64,000 nucleotides of DNA from Aculops lycopersici (lineage: Eukaryota > Arthropoda > Arachnida > Trombidiformes > Eriophyidae), in NCBI GenBank assembly GCA_015350385.1, contig WNKI01000002.1, positions 7,308,276-7,372,275 of the forward strand, in the 5' to 3' direction. How positions within the stretch are numbered: position 1 is the stretch's first letter; every line of letters starts with the position of its first letter. Of this stretch, positions 53,409-63,252 are shown piece after piece. The notes under the pieces were generated by a model, which saw nothing but the letters and a program-made list of their open reading frames with translations, was not told where the DNA came from and made no database searches. A program made the translations under genes and the position numbers.

Positions 53409-56120
53409 ATGAAGAGGAGAAAATCATATGCATCCACTCGCCTACTTGTCGAGGGAGTTGAGGAGCGGATGTGTTGCCAGAATGTCTTGCCATTGGTTAG
53501 TAACAATAGTAACGATAATATTAATTTTAGCAATATCAAAGAAATAAGAGAAGATAAAGTATTAGGTGGAAATTTAGAAGCCGCAACCACAATGCCAACT
53601 ATTGAACAACATAACTCTACCACATCCGCTATCGGCGCCGGTTGCCCCAGCGCCATATCCAGCAGCAGCAGCAGTGGCAGCGGCGATAGCGGACGCCTTG
53701 GCGGTTCAAGAAACAATTCAAGTGACAGCAACAATAGCCATAAATGTCCTCGAATAAAAGTCAGTGGTCGCGCCACAGGTGGTTGCAATCTTGCCAATAT
53801 CCTGACAGACTCTCTGAATCGTGGTGTTAAAATCAAAAACCAAGCATCAAGTGAAAGAAAGCAACAAACACCGACATCAATCACAATAGAGAAAGAAACA
53901 GTAATAGATGAAACACAAGACACCTCGATGAAGCTATTAGCAGCAAGTGTGCACATCTCGCCGCCAACTACCGCCGAGACCTCTAACCCTCTACTACAAA
54001 CTGCTAACACTACTTTTACTAATCCAAGGCGACTCATAGAGAGAGCAACCAAGAGAGAGACACTAAAAACAACGACAAGATTAACCTGCGGCGATCGCGA
54101 AAACAGGTGGCGCTCGACCAGGCGAATGCATAAGAAAGACTTGTCATTAGTGAAATTAACAACTCCCTTGGTTACCACTCAAAGCCTCATCTCGCTGCTC
54201 ATTTTCCTCTCCCTTCCCCTACTCCTTCTTCTTAATGTAAAATCTTGTGATAGTCAATTTATCGACTCCACCAATGAGATTGTTCATGTAGATTTAAGAG
54301 TCAAGGAGAACAGTATTCAACATCATACAATTTTATACGAGCAAATAGATCGCGTCAATACACTAAATCCAACCGGACCCTCGATGGTTCTAAGACGAGG
54401 CGAGCTGTTTAACATAGTTATTCATTTAAAGCAAAACTACAACAAGAATACAGATAAAATTAGGCTTGAGTTTAGCTTCGGCCCAAGGCCACAAGTGGGC
54501 AAGGGAACCCTCATCTATCTGCCCATTGCAAAGGATCGCGATTCATTTGGTAGGGATCCAGGTAAATGGGATGCTCGCGTTGTTAGAGTTGATGGAAATC
54601 AGCTAAGTGTTCAAATTAATTTACCTGCAAACATTGCAGTTGGAGTGTGGCGCTTTAGAATATCAACTAAATTAGCCGGTTCGCGAACAATCAGAACCTA
54701 CTCGGTCAAGGAGGCTCTTTATATAATTTTCAATGCTTGGTCCAAGGATGATGCAGTGTATTTATCTAGAGAGGACGCTAGACAGGAGTATGTACTCAAT
54801 GATATTGGAAAAATTTACATTGGATCTCATGCAAAACCTCGTGGACGGAGATGGGTTTATGGCCAATTTCAGGAGTCCGTGCTACCAGCTGTGATGTTTA
54901 TGTTGGATAAGACTAGATTAGATATTGTCGGTAGGTCAAATGTGGTTAAGGTTGCTCGAGCCGTTTCTGCAATGGTTAATAGTCACGACGACAATGGATT
55001 ATTGGTTGGAAATTGGTCAGGCAACTATGGCGACGGACTGGCGCCTTGGCAATGGACCGGAAGTTCAACAATCCTAGAAAAATACCTTCAATCCGGCGGA
55101 GAGCCGGTTAAGTTTGGCCAGTGTTGGGTGTTTGCTGGAGTTACAACCACTGCACTTAGAACCCTCGGCATTCCAGCTAGAACCGTTAGTAACTTTGTCT
55201 CGGCCCACGACACAGACGACTCCCTAACTGTGGATAAGTTTTTCTCTGAAAAAGGTGATCCAATTAGTGATGTTAACAGTGATTCCATTTGGAATTTTCA
55301 CGTTTGGTCCGACGCTTGGATGGCCCGGACAGATCTACCGCCCGGCTACGGCGGCTGGCAAGCCGTCGACGCAACACCTCAAGAGACCTCAATGGGAATG
55401 TACCAAATGGGACCGGCCTCGTTGGAAGCCATTAAGAAGGGCGAGGTTGGTTTTGCATACGATGCTGCCTTTGTGTTTGCCGAGGTCAATGCCGATATTG
55501 TCCATTGGCAACAGGACGACAAATCCGAGTTGCAATGGAAAAAGATCAAGACTCTCAAGTTTCATATTGGCCGCAAGATTTTCACCAAAATGATTGGTCA
55601 ACTCGACGATTATACGGCAAATGGAGTTGCGGACGCGGAGGATATTATAAGTCAGTATAAAAACAAGGAAGGTACTGAGGACGAGCGAATGTCCGTACTT
55701 AACGCCGCCAGGTGCGGTGGCTTAGGTTTCCTATTCGAGCAACCGGCTCCAGGTAAGGAGGATGTTGAATTTGAACTGTTTGACATTGATAAGGTTGCCC
55801 TAGGCGAGCCCTTTCTAGTGACCGTTAGAATCTCAAACAAATCACCAATGCGACGAACCATTAGTCTTGCAATGAGCGCCTCAAGTGTCTATTATACTGG
55901 AATTTTAGCACAAAAAGTCAAAAGAGATAGACAGAATATAGTGATCAATGGGTTACAAGAGCAAATTGTTCGAGTCAGAGTTAATTCAGAGGACTACCTG
56001 GATCGTTTGGTTGATTATTCGATGATGAAGGTCTACGCCATTGCCACTGTCAAGGAGACGCAACAAACTTGGTCCAAGGAGGACGATTTCATGATTGAGA
56101 AGCAGCCAGTTTCCAGCTGA
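53409..56120 (+). CDS. Transglutaminase (annulin type)
   Basis: Ca2+-dependent protein-glutamine gamma-glutamyltransferase that cross-links Gln to Lys side chains; arthropod members act in cuticle, clotting and morphogenesis. 903 aa from ATG 53409. The catalytic triad is C572 (FGQCWVFAG), H631 (IWNFHVWSDAW) and D654 (GGWQAVDATPQE), spaced 59 and 23 as in TG2. An N-terminal beta-sandwich (about 285-420, VDLRVKENSIQHH) precedes the core and C-terminal barrels follow it. Unusual is a ~240-residue Ser/Asn/Thr-rich leader followed by a hydrophobic segment (about 258-275, SLISLLIFLSLPLLLLL). Either it is a type II membrane protein with a cytoplasmic tail, or translation starts at ATG 54126, making that segment a signal peptide. 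Annulins are membrane-associated in insects. Single exon, whereas vertebrate homologues have about 13. Confidence 0.93.
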   Translation: MKRRKSYASTRLLVEGVEERMCCQNVLPLVSNNSNDNINFSNIKEIREDKVLGGNLEAATTMPTIEQHNSTTSAIGAGCPSAISSSSSSGSGDSGRLGGSRNNSSDSNNSHKCPRIKVSGRATGGCNLANILTDSLNRGVKIKNQASSERKQQTPTSITIEKETVIDETQDTSMKLLAASVHISPPTTAETSNPLLQTANTTFTNPRRLIERATKRETLKTTTRLTCGDRENRWRSTRRMHKKDLSLVKLTTPLVTTQSLISLLIFLSLPLLLLLNVKSCDSQFIDSTNEIVHVDLRVKENSIQHHTILYEQIDRVNTLNPTGPSMVLRRGELFNIVIHLKQNYNKNTDKIRLEFSFGPRPQVGKGTLIYLPIAKDRDSFGRDPGKWDARVVRVDGNQLSVQINLPANIAVGVWRFRISTKLAGSRTIRTYSVKEALYIIFNAWSKDDAVYLSREDARQEYVLNDIGKIYIGSHAKPRGRRWVYGQFQESVLPAVMFMLDKTRLDIVGRSNVVKVARAVSAMVNSHDDNGLLVGNWSGNYGDGLAPWQWTGSSTILEKYLQSGGEPVKFGQCWVFAGVTTTALRTLGIPARTVSNFVSAHDTDDSLTVDKFFSEKGDPISDVNSDSIWNFHVWSDAWMARTDLPPGYGGWQAVDATPQETSMGMYQMGPASLEAIKKGEVGFAYDAAFVFAEVNADIVHWQQDDKSELQWKKIKTLKFHIGRKIFTKMIGQLDDYTANGVADAEDIISQYKNKEGTEDERMSVLNAARCGGLGFLFEQPAPGKEDVEFELFDIDKVALGEPFLVTVRISNKSPMRRTISLAMSASSVYYTGILAQKVKRDRQNIVINGLQEQIVRVRVNSEDYLDRLVDYSMMKVYAIATVKETQQTWSKEDDFMIEKQPVSS

Positions 56121-58693
56121 GATAGTTGAGAGAGTCGTGTTTTTATAGACGTCTAACACGAGCCAAATTTTGATGACTACAACCAGAAGGGTTGGCGGTT
56201 GGTACAACCATCGACACATAGACAAGAAGCAATATACAAACAACAACGACACGAGCTTGTCGTCGTCCTCGCCGGCGAGCTCTGCTGCTGATAAAACAAA
56301 CCACACCAAGGTTTGCCCGTATACTTTACACGACTATTTTATACAAGACTACACTTAATATTCGTGGGCTAGCTAGCCAGGGGCTAGCTATGCTTTGTAC
56401 TTTATACTTTAGCCGCTGTCCTCTCCTGTCGCAACTGTGAAACATTTCAAGGTGGCAGTACTGGCCATCCACCTAACTGCGTAATTTTATTGCGTCTTTA
56501 TCCTTCACTCCCTCTCTTTCTCCCTATCACTACCCATTGATCTTTTCTGGTTTCCTCACTTCCCCTTACCTACCGCCGCCGCTGCTGCTGGTTGGCTAGT
56601 CGAATACTCGATCAGTTGGTATGTATTGAAAGCGATGGTCGATTCTCCTTTGATTGGTTAATAGGTGCACTTTTTACAACATTCGCGCGAAGAACATGTA
56701 AGTGTAAAGCATAGTGCAAGCACCGTTTGCCGTTAGCTAGCTGACTAGCTAGTCCGCTGCTTGGTTTCCTATTCCTGGTTTTATAATAGATTTCCCCTCC
56801 ATTTGATGGCTCACTCATTGCACGCTAACAACAACAACAATAACAGCAACAACAATAGCAGAGCAACGCAATCAACTCTCACTGCACCTGTCTTGTCTGT
56901 CTTCCCGTTATCGTCAGTAAGACCGTCGAGTGAGTGAGTGAGTGATCTTGGCAGTGAGAATTTGGCACGACTCGAGTTGCGACAAAGGGAGAGAGTGAGA
57001 GAAATCAATGGCAGCGCCACTCGTGGACTCTTTGGAAACTCTCATTTGCGTGTTTAAGATTGCGAAAGCCTACAGAGCCATCTATCTTTTGAGAGCAACA
57101 GGCGAAATGATTGAATGAATTGGCAAGACCAAGCAGAGCGTGGAAAATGTACAGTTGTTTTGCAAAAAATTAAAAATGCGCATCGCTCCGTGCTACGCCC
57201 TTGCAACGTCCTTGTTTTGGGCTGGGTTTGTGCAATCTCCCCGTTTGCCGCAAAATTCAGCCCAGCGGTGAGACGCACAAGCAGACAGACTATCCAATGC
57301 AAGCATCTACATTCACTAAACAAACGCACAGACACACAGTGGGGCGAGCGGAGTTCACACACACGAGATTCCTCGCCGCAGCCGCTGGGTCCGTTGACGT
57401 CGTTAGTGCGGCTGGCTTCGGGCTGCGGCGACGACAGCGACGGCGGCCGCCGCCTATTCTTTTTCTCCATAGATAACCACACAGAGCTTCTTGCTAAAAA
57501 ATCCCTCATTCACTTGACGTGCCAGCCAACCAACCGCGCCGCCGCCCAGCGATGCAGCATCACCTCTCGCGAATGGCTGCCGTTGCTGCAGAAAAAGCCA
57601 TTGCCTCTGCTGTTGTTGCTCTAGCTTATCCTGCTTTTGCTGCTGCTGCTGCCGCTGTTGTTGTTAGTAGTGGGCCAGTGCACAAGCGAAGGCAAATGTA
57701 AACTCTCACAAGCTTTATATTTTCTTCCTGCTTGCTAACTAATACAACAGATATTACCGCATATATTTTCTTGCTTCCTATTTGCCCCCTCAACAAAGAC
57801 GAAGTCTACTACTACTAAGAGGAAGAGAGACATAGTGACTCTCCTGTGGAAAATCATCGCATCAAACGCTTCGACTATCCATCTCATTGAAACGAGGAAC
57901 GAAGTCTCAACGTCGCGCATTGTAGCTTGCAAAAGAGCGAGTCTTTGAGGTTCATCAACGAGGAAAGAATCTGAGGGATACATTGAAACCTTAGAAGGCA
58001 TATGGTTAGGCGGACGACAGCTAGCTCGTCGAAGTCGTTGAGCAAGAGTTAGAGCTTAATAAGTTTGAGAGAACGCAAGAAGGAGCAAGCAACTCAAAGG
58101 CAGGGAAGAGGATTCAGCGACTCAAAGAAGAAGAAGAAGAAGAAGCCGATAATATATTTTTCGAGCTCAAGTTTAGTAGCTGGCGTGCAACAATTCTACT
58201 ACTACTACCACCACGACCACGTCGTTTAATATTAGCTAGACTTCGGTTCGAGTCAACATCATTAGCCAAGCCTAATCATCATCTTCGTTCGTCATTGGTT
58301 GTTGTGTAATATATTTCCCTAAACTCAAGCAGCATCAGTAACAGCAACAAAACTAAGAACTTAACCGCAACCGCCAACTATCCGACTCTTCAACTCTCCA
58401 ATAGATAGATAGACAGCGAATAGCTAGAGCGCACTCCTTTTTATATAATTTTGCCTACTCTCTATCTATCCAAGCACTAAGTCTCACATGCACTACCTTT
58501 ACTAGCTCTATCTAAACTACTCACTCACTTTACACACTGAGTTAACTACTAGAGAAGGATAGAGATAGAGAGAAAGAGATAGATAGAGAGGAGTAGTGGG
58601 CAAAGTTGGCAGATTTGGCATATTCAACTACTACACTACTCTCGGCCGAACGACGAGCCACGAGCTACATATACTTTATATATTATTTCAAAT
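56121..58693. other. Intergenic between transglutaminase and tropomodulin
   Basis: No supported gene. Holds a GAA run (58126-58145) and GATA/TAGA-rich simple sequence (58400-58590) just upstream of tropomodulin. Short frames over CTG/GCC runs near 57600-57670 are repeat artefacts. Confidence 0.6.
58126..58145. repeat. (GAA)n trinucleotide run
   Basis: About seven GAA/AAG units about 550 bp upstream of the tropomodulin start. Confidence 0.8.
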
Positions 58694-59974
58694 ATGAGCT
58701 CAGACGAGGCAGATTACGAGGAATATGAGATTGAGTATACGAAGGTTAGTAAGGTAGTGACAGAGAAACCAGCCAATAAATCGGCAACCATTATTACCAG
58801 TGGTGGAGCCAAGGAACATGGTGGCGGGGGCAATAATGATAAAATGAAAGATTTAAACAATACTAATAGACGGAAATCGTCGATAACCCAACCGGCTGGT
58901 ATCTACATGTTGTATGGAAAAGATTTAAGCGAATATGACAGTATACCAGTTGATGAGATATTAGCCAAATTGTCGCCACAAGAATTAGAACAGTTAAGCA
59001 ATGAAGTAGATCCAGATGATTCATTGTTGCCCCCATCGCAGAGATGCAAGGATCAAACAACTAAAAGTCCCACTGGCCCTTTAAACAGACAACAACTTAT
59101 CCTGTATCTAACAAAATATGCCATCGAGCAAAAGGATTGGCCTGAAAACAAGCGCTATGAGGTTGGCGTTAAAAAGGGAAAGGTTTTTGTACCCAAGATA
59201 CAGCCAAGTGAACCGAAAGATGAGATACCCATCATGTTGGATTTGGATGATGATAGCTCTAGAGCACTTAACACAGCCACTGAGTCGGATTTAGTTGACT
59301 TAGCTGGAATTCTGGGTTTACATTCTATGTTAAATCAAGATCAATACTATGCATCCATCACAAATAAATCCCAACGATCGGGCGACAAGTTTGAATCTAT
59401 TGTCAAATCGACCCCATTGAAACCATGCAAACAAGAGCCGGAAAATACAACAGATCCAATTGCAACCACTGAACGATTGGCTAAAAATGATCCAACGTTA
59501 GATGAGGTTAATCTTAATAATATCAAGCACATAACAAGGGATACGTTTAAGAAATTATTTGAATCCTTGAAGACAAACACACATTTAAAATCTCTGAGCC
59601 TCTGTAACACTGGCCTAACCGATGGACCAACACAAAAGTTGGTCGAAGCCTTGAAAGAGAACACAACCTTGAGAAGTATAAATTTAGAATCAAATTTCCT
59701 CTCGGGCCTCATGATTAGAAGTTTGATTGAGGCTCTATTAGACAAGCAAAAGGTTTTGGAATTCAGAGCTTGCAATCAAAGGCCACAAATTTTGGGCAAT
59801 CGGATAGAGATGGATGTAACTAAGTTAGTTGAGAAAAACAACTCTTTGCTCAGGTTGGGACTGAATTTTGACGTTCCTGATGCCAGAATGAGAGTCGCGA
59901 AACATTTACAAGACAATAATGACAATATTAGATTAATGAGAGTTGGCGCAACACCAAGGCCGGCTAAGGTATAG
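58694..59974 (+). CDS. TMOD: Tropomodulin
   Basis: Pointed-end actin-capping protein of muscle sarcomeres and membrane skeleton, 426 aa, single exon. The N-terminal half has the tropomyosin/actin-capping site GKDLSEYDSIPVDEILAKLS, then ELEQLSNEVDPDDSLLPPSQ, RQQLILYLTKYAIEQKDWPE and the VKKGKVFVPK segment. The C-terminal half (about 265-420) is the leucine-rich-repeat actin-binding domain: LDEVNLNNIKHI, LKSLSLCNTGLTD, LRSINLESNFLSG and the final NQRPQILGNRIEMD...LLRLGLNFD. The ~65-residue insert after the first 18 residues (Gly/Asn/Lys-rich) and the ~50-residue insert before the LRRs are longer than in vertebrates (about 359 aa). The last codons read AAG|GTATAG, donor-like, with TTTATAG|GTAGC at about 60079. 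An alternative C-terminus by splicing cannot be excluded. Confidence 0.95.
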   Translation: MSSDEADYEEYEIEYTKVSKVVTEKPANKSATIITSGGAKEHGGGGNNDKMKDLNNTNRRKSSITQPAGIYMLYGKDLSEYDSIPVDEILAKLSPQELEQLSNEVDPDDSLLPPSQRCKDQTTKSPTGPLNRQQLILYLTKYAIEQKDWPENKRYEVGVKKGKVFVPKIQPSEPKDEIPIMLDLDDDSSRALNTATESDLVDLAGILGLHSMLNQDQYYASITNKSQRSGDKFESIVKSTPLKPCKQEPENTTDPIATTERLAKNDPTLDEVNLNNIKHITRDTFKKLFESLKTNTHLKSLSLCNTGLTDGPTQKLVEALKENTTLRSINLESNFLSGLMIRSLIEALLDKQKVLEFRACNQRPQILGNRIEMDVTKLVEKNNSLLRLGLNFDVPDARMRVAKHLQDNNDNIRLMRVGATPRPAKV

Positions 59975-60981
59975 ATGATTTCTAAATAGAGATTATCTAA
60001 AAACAACAGAAACACAAGATGGTCGAATCAAATTTGTCATGTAATTGTATCTCATATATACATTTATTATTGTTTATAGGTAGCAAAAGCAGCAACGACA
60101 ATACAACAACTACTCCTACTACTATTACATTTATCAATCTATATATAAGAAGAACTCATAAGAGAAGTTTATACAATTTGAATGACATGCAGAGATACGA
60201 GTTTGCAGCACCTCCAGCTACCTCGAATATTATTGCTTCAATTTGTAACGCATGACTTTAGATAAGTTGATGGGTTGCCTTGATTTTAGCTTGACACAAG
60301 CTTTGAACGTCGCAACTGAACTCCATTTAAAGTAGTCTTCTTAACGGCCTCCGCTGTTTCCCTGTTTAGCATAGCTAAACATGAAAATGGATGTGTTTTT
60401 AAACAGCAACTTGAATTATCTTATAATAATGGGCGACCCCATCAATATGGGATAAAGGGAAGTTGATCTTCTCTCATAATCAGAGAATTAGTGCGGAAGC
60501 CATTAGTTTTATGCCAAATGATGCTCACTCTGAGATAAGCCACTTACTAATCAGAACCGGGAAATCAATTGTCTAGAGGAACTCTCAATTTTATCAAGAC
60601 GTCACCCTTTTGTTGCGCCAAGCGACAAAATTCAAAAGACAAAAACCTCAAACAAAGTTGGTGATAATACACTCTATTATTATTATATGATTATGATTAT
60701 CACTATAAACCACAACCAAAAAAATGCAAATACACTTGAGTGTCAGCCCATAGGGACACACAAACACCTCAGATGGTGAGCAAAAGAGAGGTTTTAACCC
60801 CCTGTAACATTTAGCCAAAAATCACCATCAAACCACAACAACCAGCAAGCAATAACTTGTTACCCTACATGCAAGTTCAAGTGATCAAGTGAAAAGAAAA
60901 GAGCATTGAGAAGAAGAGAGGATTTCACAATTTGCTGTGCAATTAAAGTCACTACCAAACATTTTTTCTATCAAAATCAAT
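59975..60981. other. Convergent intergenic, tropomodulin / serpin
   Basis: No supported gene; AT-rich 3' flanks of both genes. Confidence 0.6.
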
Positions 60982-63252
60982 CTAATGATTGTGCAACGAG
61001 TTGTTGCTAGCTGCAGTGGATCTTCTCTGGTGATGTTGTTGGGGTTGAGCTGCGTTATTTCCACCTGTTGAGCTTGAAGTCGAGTTCGATGTTTGGGGAT
61101 GTTGGTGGTGGAGGTGGTGGTTGCTGTCGGTGAGAGGTGTTGCTGGTGCGGAGTTGCTAGTTCCCTTATCGCCAGCAAAGACTCCCGAGAACAAAACTAG
61201 TCCAGTTTGCTTGTCCATCAAAAATAACAAAAATGGATGATCAGCTTCGAAATAGTTGCTGTTGAAGAGGCCAACTCGTTCCACAATGGCGGCACTAGAT
61301 GCGGCGGCCACACTTCCCTGCTCATCCACCTGTAAGACCGCCTTATGTAATAGCTCGTCAAGTCCTACCTGCAGATTCGAATCCTTGTTACCATTGCTAC
61401 CGTTCGCAGTGCCATTGACAACCGCCCGTCTTTTCTGCAAGCCGCCACTTGTGGCCGGTGGTGTTTGATTGGCTGGCGTAAACATTCCCGACAAATCGGC
61501 GACATCTTGCATAAACAACGACTTCAATCCCATATATTGGCTCAGTGTTTGCGATAATCTCGGCGAAGACTCAATGCTAAACTTTGGTATTCTAACGTTG
61601 ATTTCATTGCTGGCCAAATCGGCCGACGAGCTTGGCGCTGGTCGTCGCATTGATGAGATCAGGTTGGCAAATGAGGTTGAGTTTAGCATTTGCATGGTGT
61701 GAAAGATTCCCGAAACCTCATCAGGTAGTAGCAGGAATAAACCTAGTCGCTGAGCCTTATAAGGCAGCTCAATGACAGAGGTTCTCATTGCTGGATCGTG
61801 AGCAAATGCCAACGGCAACTTGTTAACCATCATTGGTACCTTCACCGTCTTTCCATTTGCCTGAGTAAATGTGGCGTCTGTTTGCGTTTCAGCTGGGTCA
61901 AATTTATACTGCCAATCGCCTTTGAAGAAGAGGACGTTTATGGCCATCAAAAGGGTTGAGGTGGACACAGGCGATTGGAGGAAATTGGAGATGCGTCCCT
62001 TGCTCTGTCTCTCGACCCACTCGTTGACCATCTGTTGAATATTGTGCTCGCTATTATTGTTGCTTGTCTGGGAGGTTGAGTTTGAGGAAGTTGCGGTCGA
62101 TTCTGGCTGATGCATGAAGTCTACCTGTTTCATTTCGGCCCCGTAGTAGTTTTTTATGGCCCAGCTAAACTGTGGCGAGAGAGGCAGACTCTTTTGGAGC
62201 AGAATTTGGTTGGCGCTATTCAAAGCCTTCATCACTATGGGATCTTTGAGTAAATTTCTCATTGCGTTTCCAAACAACTCGTGGGCATTTGTGGTCATTG
62301 GAGCTAGTGTAGGTCCACTATTCCTCGGCTTGGTTGATTCGCTCTGGCCACCTGTTGCACTAGCCGACTGCTGTTGGTGTCGTCGCTTCAACTTATTGCT
62401 CTGCAACTCCATCGATTGATGATGATGGATGGAGGAAGTCATCTGACCTCCACCGCCAACACCACCCTCGGAAAACTTGTCCAGTTGAGGGCCCAAGTGC
62501 AGGGCATTGCCAATCTCGCGTCTAGTCTGACCCCGAGCACCGAGATGCATCATCATCAAAACCATTTGCACACTCAATGGTGAGACCAGAAAGGAATCGA
62601 TGGAGTTTGTCTCAGCCGAATAGGATTGACTCTTGAAGATTGATTGCATTAGATCCAGGGTAAACTTGATGTGCTTGTCCGTGGGATCAGATTGAATGTT
62701 GTGGCCATTGTAGTTGTTGTCGTCCGGCATCAACTGCCTCGACCTCTTGAAGGCGTCCACAAGAGCCTCGGGGTCTATGATGGAATGCTCATCACCCTTG
62801 GCGTGGACTATCTCAGGTTGTGGATCACTAGCTGCAACTTGCATGGAATCAAGGTTGAGTTTTCCACTGGGCTGGTGGTTTTGATGTTCATTCTTTCTAC
62901 CTGAGCTAAAATCTGAGGCCAACTTAACCAATGCCTCGTCGTTGACTAGCTTCTCGTCGTCGGATCTTGGCGACAGTAGTGGTTTTGCATGATGATAATT
63001 TGAGCGGAGATTATCCCTCAAACTGGCGCTTAAACTTCTATTCTTGACTGCCTGCAACTTTTGGTCGAGAACATCGAGGAGACCGAATGTATCTCTTAGG
63101 ATATCATCAACACCCACCTGTTCCGAGTTCTTAAGATTTGACTTGTGTGTTTGACAGTTGATTTGTAAAAATTGTTGTTGTTGTGTAAAAATGAAACACA
63201 AAATCAGTATAGATACTTGAGAGATCACAAACCACCTGTTTAATTGTGCCAT
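60982..63252 (-). CDS. Secreted serpin with long insertions, inhibitory-type reactive loop
   Basis: Serine-protease-inhibitor superfamily, 756 aa (typical 380-420), single exon. Signal peptide about 1-33. A ~160-residue extension precedes the serpin core. Core landmarks are SFLVSPLSVQMVLMMMHLGA, NIQQMVNEWVERQSKGRISN, LLMAINVLFFKGDWQYKFD, VIELPYKAQRLGLFLLLPDE, and NVRIPKFSIESS. The reactive loop begins LQVDEQGSVAAASSAA (about 642-655). A P15 Gly, P14 Ser and small P12-P9 residues are the hinge pattern of inhibitory serpins. Counting from the hinge puts P1 at Val in IVERVG, or Arg if the loop is one residue shorter. YFEADHPFLLFLMD and VLFSGVF close the fold. Odd parts are a ~70-residue Gln/Ser insert near helix D, an insert with KRR near 600, and a His/Gln/Asn-rich tail after the core. 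Confidence 0.92.
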   Translation of the reverse strand: MAQLNRWFVISQVSILILCFIFTQQQQFLQINCQTHKSNLKNSEQVGVDDILRDTFGLLDVLDQKLQAVKNRSLSASLRDNLRSNYHHAKPLLSPRSDDEKLVNDEALVKLASDFSSGRKNEHQNHQPSGKLNLDSMQVAASDPQPEIVHAKGDEHSIIDPEALVDAFKRSRQLMPDDNNYNGHNIQSDPTDKHIKFTLDLMQSIFKSQSYSAETNSIDSFLVSPLSVQMVLMMMHLGARGQTRREIGNALHLGPQLDKFSEGGVGGGGQMTSSIHHHQSMELQSNKLKRRHQQQSASATGGQSESTKPRNSGPTLAPMTTNAHELFGNAMRNLLKDPIVMKALNSANQILLQKSLPLSPQFSWAIKNYYGAEMKQVDFMHQPESTATSSNSTSQTSNNNSEHNIQQMVNEWVERQSKGRISNFLQSPVSTSTLLMAINVLFFKGDWQYKFDPAETQTDATFTQANGKTVKVPMMVNKLPLAFAHDPAMRTSVIELPYKAQRLGLFLLLPDEVSGIFHTMQMLNSTSFANLISSMRRPAPSSSADLASNEINVRIPKFSIESSPRLSQTLSQYMGLKSLFMQDVADLSGMFTPANQTPPATSGGLQKRRAVVNGTANGSNGNKDSNLQVGLDELLHKAVLQVDEQGSVAAASSAAIVERVGLFNSNYFEADHPFLLFLMDKQTGLVLFSGVFAGDKGTSNSAPATPLTDSNHHLHHQHPQTSNSTSSSTGGNNAAQPQQHHQRRSTAASNNSLHNH

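Noticed and set aside
58240..58265. GGTTCGAGTC, resembling a tRNA B box
   Set aside because: No matching A box or acceptor stem can be built around it.
60019..60255. 78-codon frame after tropomodulin as an extra exon or gene
   Set aside because: Not conserved-looking; only the donor/acceptor pair near 59970 and 60079 is suggestive, noted under tropomodulin.
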